Positions 32,615-42,355 of a DNA stretch of 64,000 nt are shown one piece after another. The notes below the pieces were generated by a model. It was not told where the DNA came from and searched no databases. It was given only the letters and a program-made list of their open reading frames with translations. Source of the stretch: Psychrobacter glaciei (GTDB lineage Bacteria > Pseudomonadota > Gammaproteobacteria > Pseudomonadales > Moraxellaceae); contig NZ_BMZR01000001.1 of the NCBI RefSeq assembly GCF_014652895.1, positions 248,001-312,000 on the forward strand, in the 5' to 3' direction. The translations under genes were made by a program, and so were the position numbers. The number at the start of each line of letters is the position of its first letter. Position 1 is the stretch's first letter.

Positions 32615-32631
32615 GGCCTTCAAAAAACGCA

Positions 32632-32693
32632 ATCGAAGCCCCGCCTCGCCCACGATAAAAAAACGTGGTTTTCGACGACCCTGACGACCCTGA
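32632..32693. other. P2-like cos site
   Basis: On the minus strand GGCGAGGCGGGG at 32639-32650 matches the first 12 bases of the 19-nt P2 cohesive end, in the same orientation relative to Q as in P2 (the phage left end). Next to it are the tandem CGACCCTGA repeats at 32676-32693 and a GC-rich tract to about 32725, likely terminase recognition elements. Expected cleavage by gpP/gpM yields staggered ends here. Confidence 0.78.
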
Positions 32694-32771
32694 CCGGGGC
32701 ATTGGTGGTGCTAGGGGCAGGGCGGATAATTGGATATGAAAAGTGACGAGAAATGACGGATTTTTTCGGTC

Positions 32772-32889
32772 AATCCCACGCAAAAATATGTGGGATTATG
32801 GGAGATGGACGCTGTACGCGAATAAACACAAGGTTTGCGGGTGATAGGTCAGCTCTGTGCAATCCCACAGCGCGTCCCATCGTGGGATT
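32772..32889. repeat. Two AATCCCAC/GTGGGATT inverted repeats, possible integrase arm sites
   Basis: AATCCCAC (32772-32779) with GTGGGATT (32790-32797), and AATCCCAC (32861-32868) with GTGGGATT (32882-32889). A further GTCCCAT lies at 32874-32880. They sit between cos and the tRNA attachment gene, where the phage half of the att site should carry Int or accessory protein sites. The role is inferred from position. Confidence 0.5.
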
Positions 32890-32908
32890 AGGGTCAAATT
32901 GCAGACAT

Positions 32909-32932
32909 AAAAAAACCTGCTCGAAAGCAGGT
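32909..32932 (-). terminator. Terminator of tRNA-Leu transcript
   Basis: On the minus strand ACCTGCT-TTCG-AGCAGGT is followed by seven Ts, about 40 bp past the tRNA 3' end. UUCG-type tetraloop. If phage insertion replaced the DNA after the tRNA, this terminator is phage-supplied. Confidence 0.92.
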
Positions 32933-32970
32933 CTAGTATAGGGTTGAGAACTTTAATCACTATCCGAAAA

Positions 32971-33055
32971 TGGTGGGGCTGGAGAGACTCGAACTCTCAC
33001 ACCTTGCGGCGCCAGAACCTAAATCTGGTGCGTCTACCAATTCCGCCACAGCCCC
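32971..33055 (-). tRNA. tRNA-Leu (anticodon UAG), CCA encoded
   Basis: 85 nt on the minus strand. Acceptor stem GGGGCTG/CAGCCCC followed by encoded CCA (32971-32973), anticodon stem CCAGA/TCTGG with loop TTTAGGT (TAG at 33019-33021), a long variable arm as in class II tRNAs, and T-loop TTCGAGT. It reads CUA/CUN codons. Its 3' end faces the prophage, the usual target for P2-related integrases of this type. Confidence 0.96.
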
Positions 33056-33143
33056 ATTTTCGTTACTCTATCATTATTAGCGTTTAAACTCAAACACAAC
33101 ATAGATAGCTAACTGATTCGGTAGTGCGTCTCAGTGGTTGGCT

Positions 33144-33171
33144 ATTATATAGAGTTTGAATGGTTTGACAA
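33144..33171 (-). promoter_or_regulatory. Promoter of tRNA-Leu
   Basis: TTGTCA (33166-33171), 16-bp spacer, TATAAT (33144-33149) on the minus strand, about 90 bp upstream of the tRNA. Confidence 0.7.
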
Positions 33172-33274
33172 GCCCTTTTTGCAATTATTTTTAATTATTT
33201 AACGATTATTTTTGCTCATCGTGATAAATAACTGATTTTACTGGAATTATTAATTCAATTATTTTGTGCTTTTA

Positions 33275-35167
33275 TCACTCTTTGGTCTGCGTTTCTGCTG
33301 CTGACATATCTAACTGCTGTAATTTACGGGTGAGCGTATTACGTCCCCAGCCGAGCAAGTTGGCAGCCGCTATCTTTTTGCCACCGCTATGATTGAGTGC
33401 CGCTGTAAGTAACACTCGTTCGAACTCAGGCGTTGCCGTTTGCAAGATGTCAGTTTCGCCTGTTTGTAGCGCTTGTTTGGCCCACTCTGCCAATGCCTGC
33501 TGCCAACTTGGATTTTTAGCGATGTTTTGAGTTTGGATGTTTAAATTATTGCTATCTATATTGGGGCTATGTGAGCTATCACCGGTGTGCTGCTGGTTGT
33601 ACTGATCAAATTCAGACGAGGATGACGTTTGTTGTGGCTGCAATTCTGTGTTTGCTGGCATCGCTTCAAGCAGCTCTGGCGGCAAGTCATCAACCATGAC
33701 TGTATCTCCGGTTGCCATGACCGTTAGCCATAGGCAGACGTTCTCAAGTTGACGCACATTACCGCGCCAGTCAAAGGCTTGCATAATCTGTAGCGCCGCA
33801 GGCTGTAGCTGTTTTAAGGCGGTGTTCATTTGTTTAGCAGCTCGTTGCATAAAATAACTGGTTAAAGCAGGAATATCTTCGCGGCGCGTCCGTAGTGGTG
33901 GCAGCGGTAGACGAATGACATTGAGACGATAAAATAAATCCTCACGGAACCGACCCAGTTTGACCAGTTCTTCCAAGTTTTGATGGGTGGCAGCAATGAT
34001 GCGCACGTCCACTTTGACCGGTTGCTGTCCGCCCACACGAAAGAACTCACCGTTTGCCAATACCCGTAGCAGCCGCGTTTGGGTGCTAAATGGCATGTCA
34101 CCGATTTCATCCAAAAATAACGTACCGCCATCAGCTTGCTCAAAACGACCTTGCCGCGTCGTCGTTGCACCAGTGAACGCACCTTTTTCGTGACCGAATA
34201 ACTCCGACTCAATCAAATCGTGCGGAATCGCGGCCATATTGAGGGCAATGAATGATTGCTGATGACGCGGTGAATGCTGATGCAGGGCACTGGCGACCAG
34301 CTCTTTCCCTGTGCCTGATTCACCGGTAATCAAAACGGTAATGGGTGAGTGCGCCAATCGCCCAATCGCACGAAACACTGTTTGCATCGCTTGTGACTGA
34401 CCAATGATGCCGCTGGGGTTGTCATTAGCTTGTGTATCAGTTTTGATCTCAGCTTTGTTTTTAGTCGTCTTATGGGCTTTGGTGGCTGTCTTAGTGTTAT
34501 GAGTGGCTTTATTTTTACTAGTGGACTTCGTATCTGTCTCAGGCGATTTATTTGCAGTTGTTTTGGCATCAGACTCATTTGGTTGATCTGCTTTCGCCAT
34601 GTCTGGTTGAAAATTAATCGCTTTATAAATCGTAGCGACTGCATCATCTAAGTCAAACGGCTTCGGCAGATATTCAAATGCTCCTGTCTGATAGCTATTG
34701 ATGGCAGAGGTCAAGTCTGAATGCGCTGTCATGATGACAATCGGCAACGCAGGGAAGTGCTTATGCACCCAGTCGCTAAAAGACAAGCCGTCCATCATAG
34801 GCATCCGAATATCGGTCAATATCACATCCGGTAGCTGCGTGGCTGACTCGCGCTGCTGCAAGATATCATTGAGGCGTGTCCATGCTGCTTGTGCTTGGGT
34901 AAAGCTGATGACCGTCAACCCAGCATCTTCAAAAGTATCCGCCAACACCAAGCGCAGCGCTGCATCGTCATCGATGAGCCATAAGGTCGCAGGGTTGTCA
35001 GCAGGCGCATTATTGACCGTTACTTTCATAGCTTGGTTATTAAGTGTTTGATTGTTAAGTGCTTGGTTATTAAGTGTTTGGCTGTCAGATATTTGATTGC
35101 CAGATGTTTTATCATTCGAGCCTTGATTGTCGCTGTTAGATTTAAGGTTGTCGTTATATGCAGTCAT
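33275..35167 (-). CDS. ntrC: Nitrogen regulation response regulator NtrC
   Basis: 630 residues, longer than the usual ~470. Receiver domain (about 60-180; LWLIDDDAALRLV and phospho-acceptor Asp in ILTDIRMPMMDG), a Lys/Thr/Asn-rich linker of ~75 residues, a sigma-54 AAA+ domain (GESGTGKEL Walker A; GAFTGA loop; FLDEIGDMP) and a C-terminal Fis-type HTH (KKIAAANLLGWGRNTLTRKL). When phosphorylated by NtrB it activates sigma-54 nitrogen-response promoters. The N-terminal ~55 residues are a low-complexity Asn/Gln/Ser tail encoded by a 15-bp tandem repeat. A start at Met47 (35029) is possible but has no ribosome site. Confidence 0.93.
   Translation of the reverse strand: MTAYNDNLKSNSDNQGSNDKTSGNQISDSQTLNNQALNNQTLNNQAMKVTVNNAPADNPATLWLIDDDAALRLVLADTFEDAGLTVISFTQAQAAWTRLNDILQQRESATQLPDVILTDIRMPMMDGLSFSDWVHKHFPALPIVIMTAHSDLTSAINSYQTGAFEYLPKPFDLDDAVATIYKAINFQPDMAKADQPNESDAKTTANKSPETDTKSTSKNKATHNTKTATKAHKTTKNKAEIKTDTQANDNPSGIIGQSQAMQTVFRAIGRLAHSPITVLITGESGTGKELVASALHQHSPRHQQSFIALNMAAIPHDLIESELFGHEKGAFTGATTTRQGRFEQADGGTLFLDEIGDMPFSTQTRLLRVLANGEFFRVGGQQPVKVDVRIIAATHQNLEELVKLGRFREDLFYRLNVIRLPLPPLRTRREDIPALTSYFMQRAAKQMNTALKQLQPAALQIMQAFDWRGNVRQLENVCLWLTVMATGDTVMVDDLPPELLEAMPANTELQPQQTSSSSEFDQYNQQHTGDSSHSPNIDSNNLNIQTQNIAKNPSWQQALAEWAKQALQTGETDILQTATPEFERVLLTAALNHSGGKKIAAANLLGWGRNTLTRKLQQLDMSAAETQTKE
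35041..35085. repeat. 15-bp tandem repeat (3 copies) in 5' part of ntrC
   Basis: AAGTGYTTGRTTRTT-type units at 35041-35055, 35056-35070 and 35071-35085. They encode NNQ(A/T)L repeats in the extra N-terminal tail of NtrC; in-frame, so copy number change would not break the gene. Confidence 0.85.
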
Positions 35168-35227
35168 GTATCAGGCCTAATGAGCAAGTGATTCAGGGTT
35201 GTTGTTTGATAGGTTCAGCCATGATTT

Positions 35228-36619
35228 TTACGCATCGGTTGCGGGCTGTTTAAAGGGTAAGTACAGCGTAAAACGAGTCTGACTGTTATTGTAATTATAA
35301 CTGGGATTAGAATTTGGGTTAGCGCTTTGTGCTTGATTTGAGCTGACGTCAATCATACCATGATGACAGCTGATAATATCTTGCACAATCGATAAGCCTA
35401 GACCAGTACCAGCGGCACGACTGGTCACCATTGGGAAAAATATCTGCCCAATCAGCGCTGCATCTATCCCTGAGCCGTTATCCGTAATGCTAACTTGCAA
35501 AGCTTGTTTGTGCTGTTGGCTGCCAATCGTATGTTGGAAGGCAACGCGCGTTTGAATATGCAATTTTGGTTGATAGGTTTTCTCAACCTCAAGATTACTA
35601 TGCAAAATATCTGAAGGTAATTGATCAGCATTGGCTGGCGCGTTTTGTTGAAGCGTCTGCTCAAACTCAGTCATTGATTCACAGGCATTGTTAATTAGGT
35701 TTAAAAACACTTGAATCAGCTGATCTTTATCAGCGCATAACTCGGGTAACGACAAATCATAATCACGTTGCAGTGTAACTTGGGGGTACTGATTGAGCAC
35801 TAAGGTTAAAACATGCTCAAGTGGCTCATGAATGTTAAGCATTTGCCAGTTTGGTAGCTGATTGGAGCCAAGAAACTGTCCGATAAGATGGGTTAAGCGG
35901 TCTGTTTCCGAGATAATGATGTCGGTATAGCTGCGGAGCTTCTGCGCTGTTTTTCGCAACTGTTTATCGCTATTCGGAGCAGAATTTATATCGCTAATAG
36001 CAGGAGACGGAGGGTTATGTAAAGCAGTCGCCTCGCTGAATTTGATAAATTGTCGCTGCAATAACTGCGCCGCGCCGCGAATACCAGCCAATGGATTTTT
36101 GATCTCATGGGCAACCGAACGCAGCATATGACGGGCAACATTATATTGCTGCTGCTGACGCTGCTCTTCTGAGATACGGCTTTGACGGTCTTTACCCCAC
36201 ATCTCAATGATAAAGTAAGGTTGCTGCTCATAGATGACAGGCGTCACGCTATAGTCGATTGAGAGCGGTAAGTTGCCATTGAGTGGGGTTTTGATGATGT
36301 GATCATGGTCGATAAAGGGTTGTTGATATTGCTTTGCTTGATGAAACCGCTCGGTCAAGGCGCAGATTTGATTATCCAATTGGTCAGGGTTCAAAGCCAG
36401 AGCAGCGCGCTCATCGAGCTTTAATTCATCGGTTGCGAGCAGGGTCAATATTGACTGATTGAGTAATCGTTCACTGCTGATGGCTAGTAGTTGTTCAGCT
36501 TGGGCATTTAGCCACGTAATGATTAGCTCGTCATTGACCCACAAGATAGCGGTGAATAAATGCTGTGATATAAAGGCTAAGTCAGGAGTCGGTTTGGCGG
36601 TTGTAAAATCAGCTGTCAT
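35228..36619 (-). CDS. ntrB: Nitrogen regulation sensor kinase NtrB
   Basis: 463 residues (usual ~350-390). PAS-like N-terminus (about 10-130), HisKA with phospho-acceptor His in SVAHEIKNPLAGIRGAAQLL, and HATPase with NLINNACES, DNGSGID and TGLGLSIVQDI. Controls NtrC phosphorylation in response to PII/nitrogen status. The extra length comes from Ser/Asn/Gln-rich insertions around residues 205-225 and 325-350. Precedes ntrC by 60 bp in the same direction. glnA is not in the window. Confidence 0.93.
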   Translation of the reverse strand: MTADFTTAKPTPDLAFISQHLFTAILWVNDELIITWLNAQAEQLLAISSERLLNQSILTLLATDELKLDERAALALNPDQLDNQICALTERFHQAKQYQQPFIDHDHIIKTPLNGNLPLSIDYSVTPVIYEQQPYFIIEMWGKDRQSRISEEQRQQQQYNVARHMLRSVAHEIKNPLAGIRGAAQLLQRQFIKFSEATALHNPPSPAISDINSAPNSDKQLRKTAQKLRSYTDIIISETDRLTHLIGQFLGSNQLPNWQMLNIHEPLEHVLTLVLNQYPQVTLQRDYDLSLPELCADKDQLIQVFLNLINNACESMTEFEQTLQQNAPANADQLPSDILHSNLEVEKTYQPKLHIQTRVAFQHTIGSQQHKQALQVSITDNGSGIDAALIGQIFFPMVTSRAAGTGLGLSIVQDIISCHHGMIDVSSNQAQSANPNSNPSYNYNNSQTRFTLYLPFKQPATDA

Positions 36620-36754
36620 TGTCAGTGCCTAATAAAGAATAATACTGAACGTAATATTTAACCATAAATCAATACACTAGCGCGGCAAAACTGGTGATTA
36701 TCACAAAAAAAACGTACAATGCGCTCAGCCAATTTATCTCTAGCAAGGTCAGCC

Positions 36755-38335
36755 ATGCCCAAAAATTCTATCGAGTCTATTAATACGACAATCGTAACAT
36801 CCTCGTCAGCGTCTATTGCCCCAAAAGACACTGCCACCCTCTTTAATCCTGCCAAGCCGACAGCAACGCCTGCGCAAAGCTCGACGGATAGTAGTGAACC
36901 TTACCATCATAAAGCCAATCACAATCAAAACCGTAGCGTTGAGCAAAGCAGTGAGGTTACGACAGCCAATGCGACTGCCACGACGCCTGTTAGTGCCGCG
37001 CCAAAGATTGGTTTTGTATCACTAGGTTGCCCAAAGGCACTAGTGGATAGTGAGCGTATTATTACAGAATTGAGCCGCGATGGGTATCAAGTTGCCAGTG
37101 ATTACGAAGGTGCCGATCTCGTCGTGGTCAATACCTGCGGCTTTATTGAATCTGCAGTGCAAGAGTCATTGGACGCCATCGGTGAAGCCATTAGCAAAAA
37201 CGGTAAAGTGATCGTCACTGGTTGCTTGGGTAAAGAAGCGGACAAAATCCGTGCCATGCACCCAGCCGTGCTAGCCGTGACCGGTGCGCATGCGTATGAC
37301 GAAGTGATTACGGCAGTGGCTCAGCATGTACCCAAGCCGAACCGCAGTTTGGACGCAAACTATGACCCAAAGATAAATTTAATCAATGAGGCGGGTATCA
37401 AATTAACCCCAAGCCATTATGCTTATCTGAAAATATCGGAAGGCTGTAACCATCGTTGTACTTTCTGCATTATTCCAAGCTTGCGCGGAGATTTGGTCTC
37501 GCGCCCGATTGATAATGTCATGAACGAAGCCATGGCGCTAAAAAACGCTGGCGTGAAAGAGCTGCTAATTATTTCGCAAGATACCTCTGCTTATGGGCTG
37601 GATTTGAAGTATAGAACCAGTTTTTGGAATGGCATGCCGCTCAAGTCGAAGTTTTATGACTTATGCCAAGCATTGAACGATTTGGGTATTTGGGTGCGTC
37701 TGCATTATGTCTATCCGTATCCGCACGTCGATAAAGTCGTTGAGTTGATGGGCGAGAAGAAACTACTGCCTTATCTTGATATTCCGTTCCAGCATGCCAG
37801 CCATCGCATCCTAAAGGCAATGAAGCGTCCAGCGCACAGTGAAAACACGTTGGCGCGTATCAAAGCGTGGCGTGAGATTTGTCCAGATATCGTCATTCGT
37901 TCAACGTTCGTTGTTGGTTTCCCTGGTGAGACGGAAGAAGATTTCCAATGCTTGCTTGATTGGTTAGTCGAGGCTCGCCTTGATCGCGTTGGCGCGTTTA
38001 CCTATTCAGAAGTCGAAGGCGCAGTGGCTAATGATTTGCCAGACCACGTTCCTGAAGAGATTAAGCAAGAGCGATATGAGCGTTTCATGGCGCTACAGCA
38101 AGACATCTCAGCACAGAAGCTGCAAGAAAAAATCGGCAAAACCTTGACGGTATTGGTCGATGAGATTGATAGTATCGAGGGCATTGCGATTTGCCGCAGC
38201 TATGCTGACGCCCCTGAGATTGACGGTCATGTCTATGTTGACGATATCAATGCGCAAGTCAAAGTCGGGCAATTCCTCACGGTCACGATTGATGATGCTA
38301 GCGAATACGATTTGTTTGCCAGTTACCAAGGTTAG
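36755..38335 (+). CDS. rimO: Ribosomal protein uS12 methylthiotransferase RimO
   Basis: 526 residues from the ATG at 36755 (AAGG upstream); a start 12 codons earlier has no site. Radical-SAM enzyme that methylthiolates Asp89 of S12. UPF0004 domain from [17 protein letters not shown], radical-SAM cysteines in CNHRCTFC, and C-terminal TRAM domain. The family is ~440 residues; here ~80 extra Ser/Thr/Ala-rich residues precede the first domain. Confidence 0.95.
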   Translation: MPKNSIESINTTIVTSSSASIAPKDTATLFNPAKPTATPAQSSTDSSEPYHHKANHNQNRSVEQSSEVTTANATATTPVSAAPKIGFVSLGCPKALVDSERIITELSRDGYQVASDYEGADLVVVNTCGFIESAVQESLDAIGEAISKNGKVIVTGCLGKEADKIRAMHPAVLAVTGAHAYDEVITAVAQHVPKPNRSLDANYDPKINLINEAGIKLTPSHYAYLKISEGCNHRCTFCIIPSLRGDLVSRPIDNVMNEAMALKNAGVKELLIISQDTSAYGLDLKYRTSFWNGMPLKSKFYDLCQALNDLGIWVRLHYVYPYPHVDKVVELMGEKKLLPYLDIPFQHASHRILKAMKRPAHSENTLARIKAWREICPDIVIRSTFVVGFPGETEEDFQCLLDWLVEARLDRVGAFTYSEVEGAVANDLPDHVPEEIKQERYERFMALQQDISAQKLQEKIGKTLTVLVDEIDSIEGIAICRSYADAPEIDGHVYVDDINAQVKVGQFLTVTIDDASEYDLFASYQG

Positions 38336-38567
38336 ATGACTGCTATTTAAATGACCGCTATAAAGGTTAAATGACTACGATAATATGTGAGTGAAAATTG
38401 CCCAATGATAGGCAGTTTTTGCTACAATTAGCGCAATTTAGCCTTTTTACACGCCTCCCATCAAGTATGGCGGTATAAGCGAGTTTAAAGGTTAACTGTA
38501 TTTGTGTTTTACCGATGATTTTAATTATAATTAACGAAACTATAGTTTAACGAAATAAGGTGACCTA

Positions 38568-39293
38568 ATGTCTGACAAAAACCCGCGTTACTCTCGTATC
38601 TTGCTGAAACTCTCTGGTGAAGCCTTAGCCGGTAGCAAAGACATGGGTATTGATACCGAAGTGCTCGATAAGATGAGCTTGTCTATCGCGCATTTGCGAG
38701 GGCTTGGGGTACAAGTCGGTATCGTGGTCGGCGGTGGTAACTTATATCGCGGTGCCCAGTTACAAAAAGAAGGCTTGGTTGGTCGCGTCACCGGTGATCA
38801 AATGGGTATGCTAGCGACGGTCATGAATGGTCTGGCGATGCGTGATGCCCTTGAGCGTCGCAATATCAAAACGCGTTTGATGTCAGCTTTGCCTATTGGC
38901 GAAGTGACCGAAAGCTATAGCAGTCGCAACGCCATTCGCTACCTAAAAAATGGCGAAGTGTGTATCTTTGTCGCAGGTACGGGCAATCCTTTCTTTACCA
39001 CTGATACGGCTGCTTGCCTGCGCGGTATTGAAATCGAAGCGGGCTTGATTTTAAAAGCCACCAAAGTAGATGGGGTTTATGACAAAGACCCAAGCTTACA
39101 TGACGACGCAGTGAAATACGACGGTTTGACTTTTGATGAAGTATTAGAACAAAAGCTTGGCGTTATGGATTTGACCGCGATTGCTTTATGCCGTGAGCAC
39201 AACGTGCCTCTACAAGTGTTCGATATGACCAAACCTAATGCTTTGTTGAATGTCATTATGGGCGAAAATGAAGGCACACGAGTTTTTCATTAA
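38568..39293 (+). CDS. pyrH: UMP kinase
   Basis: 241 residues, standard length. Phosphorylates UMP to [16 protein letters not shown] start, [11 protein letters not shown] and [11 protein letters not shown] typical. AAGGTGA before the ATG. rpsB and tsf, its usual upstream neighbours, are absent here. Confidence 0.97.
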   Translation: MSDKNPRYSRILLKLSGEALAGSKDMGIDTEVLDKMSLSIAHLRGLGVQVGIVVGGGNLYRGAQLQKEGLVGRVTGDQMGMLATVMNGLAMRDALERRNIKTRLMSALPIGEVTESYSSRNAIRYLKNGEVCIFVAGTGNPFFTTDTAACLRGIEIEAGLILKATKVDGVYDKDPSLHDDAVKYDGLTFDEVLEQKLGVMDLTAIALCREHNVPLQVFDMTKPNALLNVIMGENEGTRVFH

Positions 39294-39423
39294 TTCATAT
39301 TGATACAGCGGTCATTAGTACTATTATGGCAATGGCAATAAATAGCTCACTGGTTTAACAGTTAATACCTTAATAATTAACAACAATGAATGATTTGTCG
39401 ATAGCGATAAATAAGGATACATG

Positions 39424-39978
39424 ATGATCAAAGAGATTAAGCAAGACGGCGAAGCACGCATGCAAAAGACATTGGAAGCGCTTGAGAGCACTTTTAGTAA
39501 AGTTCGTACGGGTCGTGCGCATCCAGGTATGTTGTCAGGTGTGATGGTCAGCTACTACGGTTCTGATACAGCACTTAATCAGGTAGCCAGTGTGAACGTT
39601 GAAGACTCACGTACATTACTTGTTCAACCGTTTGACCGTACCATGGTACAAGCGATTGATAAAGCCATTCGTGAAGCAGATCTGGGTCTGAACCCAATGA
39701 CTGCTGATGTGATTCGTGTACCGATGCCAGCATTGACCGAAGAAACGCGTCGCGATATGCAAAAGCTTGCGCGTGGAGAAGCAGAGAACAGCCGAGTCTC
39801 TATCCGTAATATCCGCCGCGATATGATGAATGACATCAAAGAGCTGGCCAAAGAAAAAGAAATCTCAGAAGATGACGAACGTCGTGCCAGTGATGATATT
39901 CAAAAAATCACTGACAAATATATCGAAACTATCGATAAAAGTCTGACCAAAAAAGAAAGCGATTTGATGGACGTTTAA
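39424..39978 (+). CDS. frr: Ribosome recycling factor
   Basis: 184 residues from the second of two adjacent ATGs (39424; AAGGA seven bases upstream), matching the family start MIxEIK. Splits post-termination ribosomes with EF-G. Motifs [12 protein letters not shown] and [15 protein letters not shown] [14 protein letters not shown] present. Follows pyrH by ~130 bp. Confidence 0.97.
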   Translation: MIKEIKQDGEARMQKTLEALESTFSKVRTGRAHPGMLSGVMVSYYGSDTALNQVASVNVEDSRTLLVQPFDRTMVQAIDKAIREADLGLNPMTADVIRVPMPALTEETRRDMQKLARGEAENSRVSIRNIRRDMMNDIKELAKEKEISEDDERRASDDIQKITDKYIETIDKSLTKKESDLMDV

Positions 39979-40331
39979 GCACTGTCTTTGATTTATTTTT
40001 TATCAATAAAAAATAAATCAAGCGCTTAAAAATTAAGTTTTTTGATGCAGACAATATCATAATAATAGACAGCTAATGGTCAATCACTATTGGCTGTCTA
40101 TTGCTATATGGATTGTGATGACATAAGCACAGAGTTTTATAACGTTTCTTTAATAGCTCGCAAATAGGCCTTAACAGTTTACAAAAATGGTTTTCCAATC
40201 TTCATTAGCTCTAAACTGGTTTATGATAAGTTTATGAATCTTAAGCATGACGCTTTTTTAATGCGATAGAGCGCGTTATGATTGTTTTACCTCAATACAT
40301 TATTTTACCTCAACAATAAGTCGTATCGCCC
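39979..40331. other. Intergenic region with perfect AT-rich hairpin after frr
   Basis: 353 bp without a gene. 16-bp perfect arms (39988-40003 and 40006-40021) around CA form an AT-rich hairpin just after frr. A second imperfect hairpin with AGACAGC/GCTGTCT arms lies at about 40068-40100. They probably end the pyrH-frr transcript. Weak promoter-like sequence before uppS only. Confidence 0.6.
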
Positions 40332-41087
40332 ATGTCTACTCCCACCGTTTTGGCTCCTGTACTCATTCCTCGTCATATCGCCATTATCATGGATGGTAAT
40401 AATCGCTATGGTACAGCCAATGCGCTCGGTAAAGGCCAAGGCCATGTGGCGGGTAAAGATGCGCTAGATCCTATCGTGGAGTATTGTGTCGATACGGATA
40501 TCGAAGTATTAACAGTATTTGCTTTTTCCAGTGAAAACTGGCAACGTCCCCCTAGCGAGGTGGCGCTATTGATGCAGCTGCTAACATCGACCATTCATGA
40601 GCAGATGCCGCGTATGAATGAGTACCGCATTCGCTTGCGTTTCATCGGTGACCGTAGCCAGCTTAGTCATGATTTACAGACATTGATGGCAGATGCAGAA
40701 GCAGAAACGGCTCATTTTGAAGCCATGACATTGGTGATTGCCATTAGTTATGGGGGGCAGTGGGACATCGCTAATGCCGCAAAACAGCTGGCACAGCAAG
40801 TAGAAGCCGGTGAGTTGCGCGCTGCAGAAATTGATAAAGAAATGCTTGGTAACTATGTGCAATTAGCCGATGCGCCTGCAGTTGATATGTTGGTGCGGAC
40901 GGGCGGCGAGTACCGAATTTCTAACTTTTTATTGTGGCAATCAGCTTATGCTGAGCTGTTCTTTACCCAGACATTATGGCCGAACTTTACTGCCGATGAG
41001 TTGGCAACGATGGTCACAGAGTTCGCACAGCGTCAACGCCGTTTTGGCAAAACCAGCGAGCAGATAGTGACAGAGCAGCAGCGCTAA
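40332..41087 (+). CDS. uppS: Undecaprenyl diphosphate synthase
   Basis: 251 residues. Adds IPP units in cis to FPP to make the C55 carrier for peptidoglycan and LPS. RHIAIIMDGNNRYG (with catalytic Asp), FAFSSENWQRP and RTGGEYRISNFLLWQSAYAE are diagnostic. The usual NGRWA is NNRYG. First gene of the uppS-cdsA-dxr-rseP-bamA cluster. Confidence 0.96.
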   Translation: MSTPTVLAPVLIPRHIAIIMDGNNRYGTANALGKGQGHVAGKDALDPIVEYCVDTDIEVLTVFAFSSENWQRPPSEVALLMQLLTSTIHEQMPRMNEYRIRLRFIGDRSQLSHDLQTLMADAEAETAHFEAMTLVIAISYGGQWDIANAAKQLAQQVEAGELRAAEIDKEMLGNYVQLADAPAVDMLVRTGGEYRISNFLLWQSAYAELFFTQTLWPNFTADELATMVTEFAQRQRRFGKTSEQIVTEQQR

Positions 41088-41358
41088 AGCCACTGATTTA
41101 GTCAGGATCGAGTGGTTCATGATGACGTGATTCATTATTAAATTTGTAGCATATTCGCTGGCATTTATTGACGAAACACAGTCACTGTTTTAAAACGTGC
41201 GTATTCGAAAAATCTATCAAGCCATTAATATTACTTGCTTGTGCAGTCACAAACCGCTTTAATTGGTCTCAATCGCCATTAGTAGGCTATTGTAGATTAG
41301 CTACTATATAAGGCATTTTTTGACCAGACATTTTTCATTATTATAAGGTTCGACAAGT

Positions 41359-42168
41359 ATGTGGCAACGAATTAAAACGGCAATTGTTCTCGTTATTATC
41401 GTTGGTATTGCAATGTTTGCGAGCCAAACCCCTATCTTGTTTGCCCCATTATTGGCTATTGGCGTAATTATTGCAGCGCATGAATGGACAAAGCTGATGC
41501 CAAAGTGGCGCCAGCCTGCGGTGTTTGTGGTATTGGTATTGGTACTGACTTTAGTTTCGCTGATGTTCAAAGTAACTTGGCTGTTTTGGTGGGTGGCTTC
41601 ACTCGCTATATGGTTGATGGCGCTATCTTGGGTCAGGGTATTCCCGACGCACACCAATTGGTACGGAAAGAAACTAGCGTTGATGGGTGCAGTTATATTG
41701 ACCGCATCGATTACGGCTATGTTTTATTTGTGGCAGCTGTCAGCATGGTGGCTACTCTACGTATTCTTACTGGTTTGGTGTGCGGACAGTGGTGCTTATT
41801 TTGTAGGTCGCAAGCTCGGTCGCCGAAAAATGGCACCGAACGTCTCACCTAACAAGAGCATGGAAGGGTTGGCTGGCGGTCTTGTGACTGGTCTGCTAGT
41901 TGTGGTTGCTATTAGTGTCTTCAAACTGCAATTAACTGGTGTACCGTTAATCGCATTTGTGTCGCTATCAGCCATCACTATTCTTGCCTCTGTACTCGGT
42001 GATTTGTTTGAATCAATGCTCAAGCGCCGTGCTGATGTGAAAGACTCAGGAACGATTTTACCGGGGCATGGCGGGATACTTGACCGTATTGATTCGCTAT
42101 TGTCTGCCACGCCAATATTTGCGCTTGGCTTTTGGGCGATACAGCAGCTGGGTCTCATCGTCGTTTAA
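41359..42168 (+). CDS. cdsA: Phosphatidate cytidylyltransferase
   Basis: 269 residues, multi-pass inner membrane protein. Makes CDP-diacylglycerol. C-terminal signature SMLKRRADVKDSGTILPGHG, then GILDRIDSL, and DSGAYFVGRKLGRRKMAPNV. 271 bp gap from uppS. Confidence 0.96.
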   Translation: MWQRIKTAIVLVIIVGIAMFASQTPILFAPLLAIGVIIAAHEWTKLMPKWRQPAVFVVLVLVLTLVSLMFKVTWLFWWVASLAIWLMALSWVRVFPTHTNWYGKKLALMGAVILTASITAMFYLWQLSAWWLLYVFLLVWCADSGAYFVGRKLGRRKMAPNVSPNKSMEGLAGGLVTGLLVVVAISVFKLQLTGVPLIAFVSLSAITILASVLGDLFESMLKRRADVKDSGTILPGHGGILDRIDSLLSATPIFALGFWAIQQLGLIVV

Positions 42169-42355
42169 GAGACTGATGCAGGCTCATTGATTTGCTGAGT
42201 CTGATTTGACGACTGGTTTTTGCCAACATCTTAGTTTTATCTATTATAATAAAGCATCGACATGATCTAGCATCGATGCTTTGCTGTTATTCATACCTTA
42301 TTAATTCTCCTGATTTTTTATTTAAATTTTAACAGTAACAATATTGTGGGCACCG

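Larger units (their letters stand above)
1..32970. mobile_element. P2-like prophage (left end outside window)
   Basis: A nearly complete Peduovirus-type (P2-like) prophage. Seen: tyrosine integrase, early leftward operon, Ogr-type activator, divergent repressor, accessory genes, and the full P2 late set (D U T E E' FII FI H I J W V S R lysis X L M N O, divergent P Q), then a P2-like cos site. The right boundary is inferred to lie at or just left of tRNA-Leu at 32971-33055. The left boundary lies beyond base 1 because the integrase runs off the edge, so the att direct repeat cannot be checked here. No tail-fibre chaperone (gpG) or HUH replication protein (gpA) is seen, and the sheath gene is interrupted, so virion production is uncertain. 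Confidence 0.93.

Noticed and set aside
35026..35090. CRISPR-like repeats
   Set aside because: Units are 15 bp in direct tandem without spacers and encode NNQ repeats in frame within ntrC.
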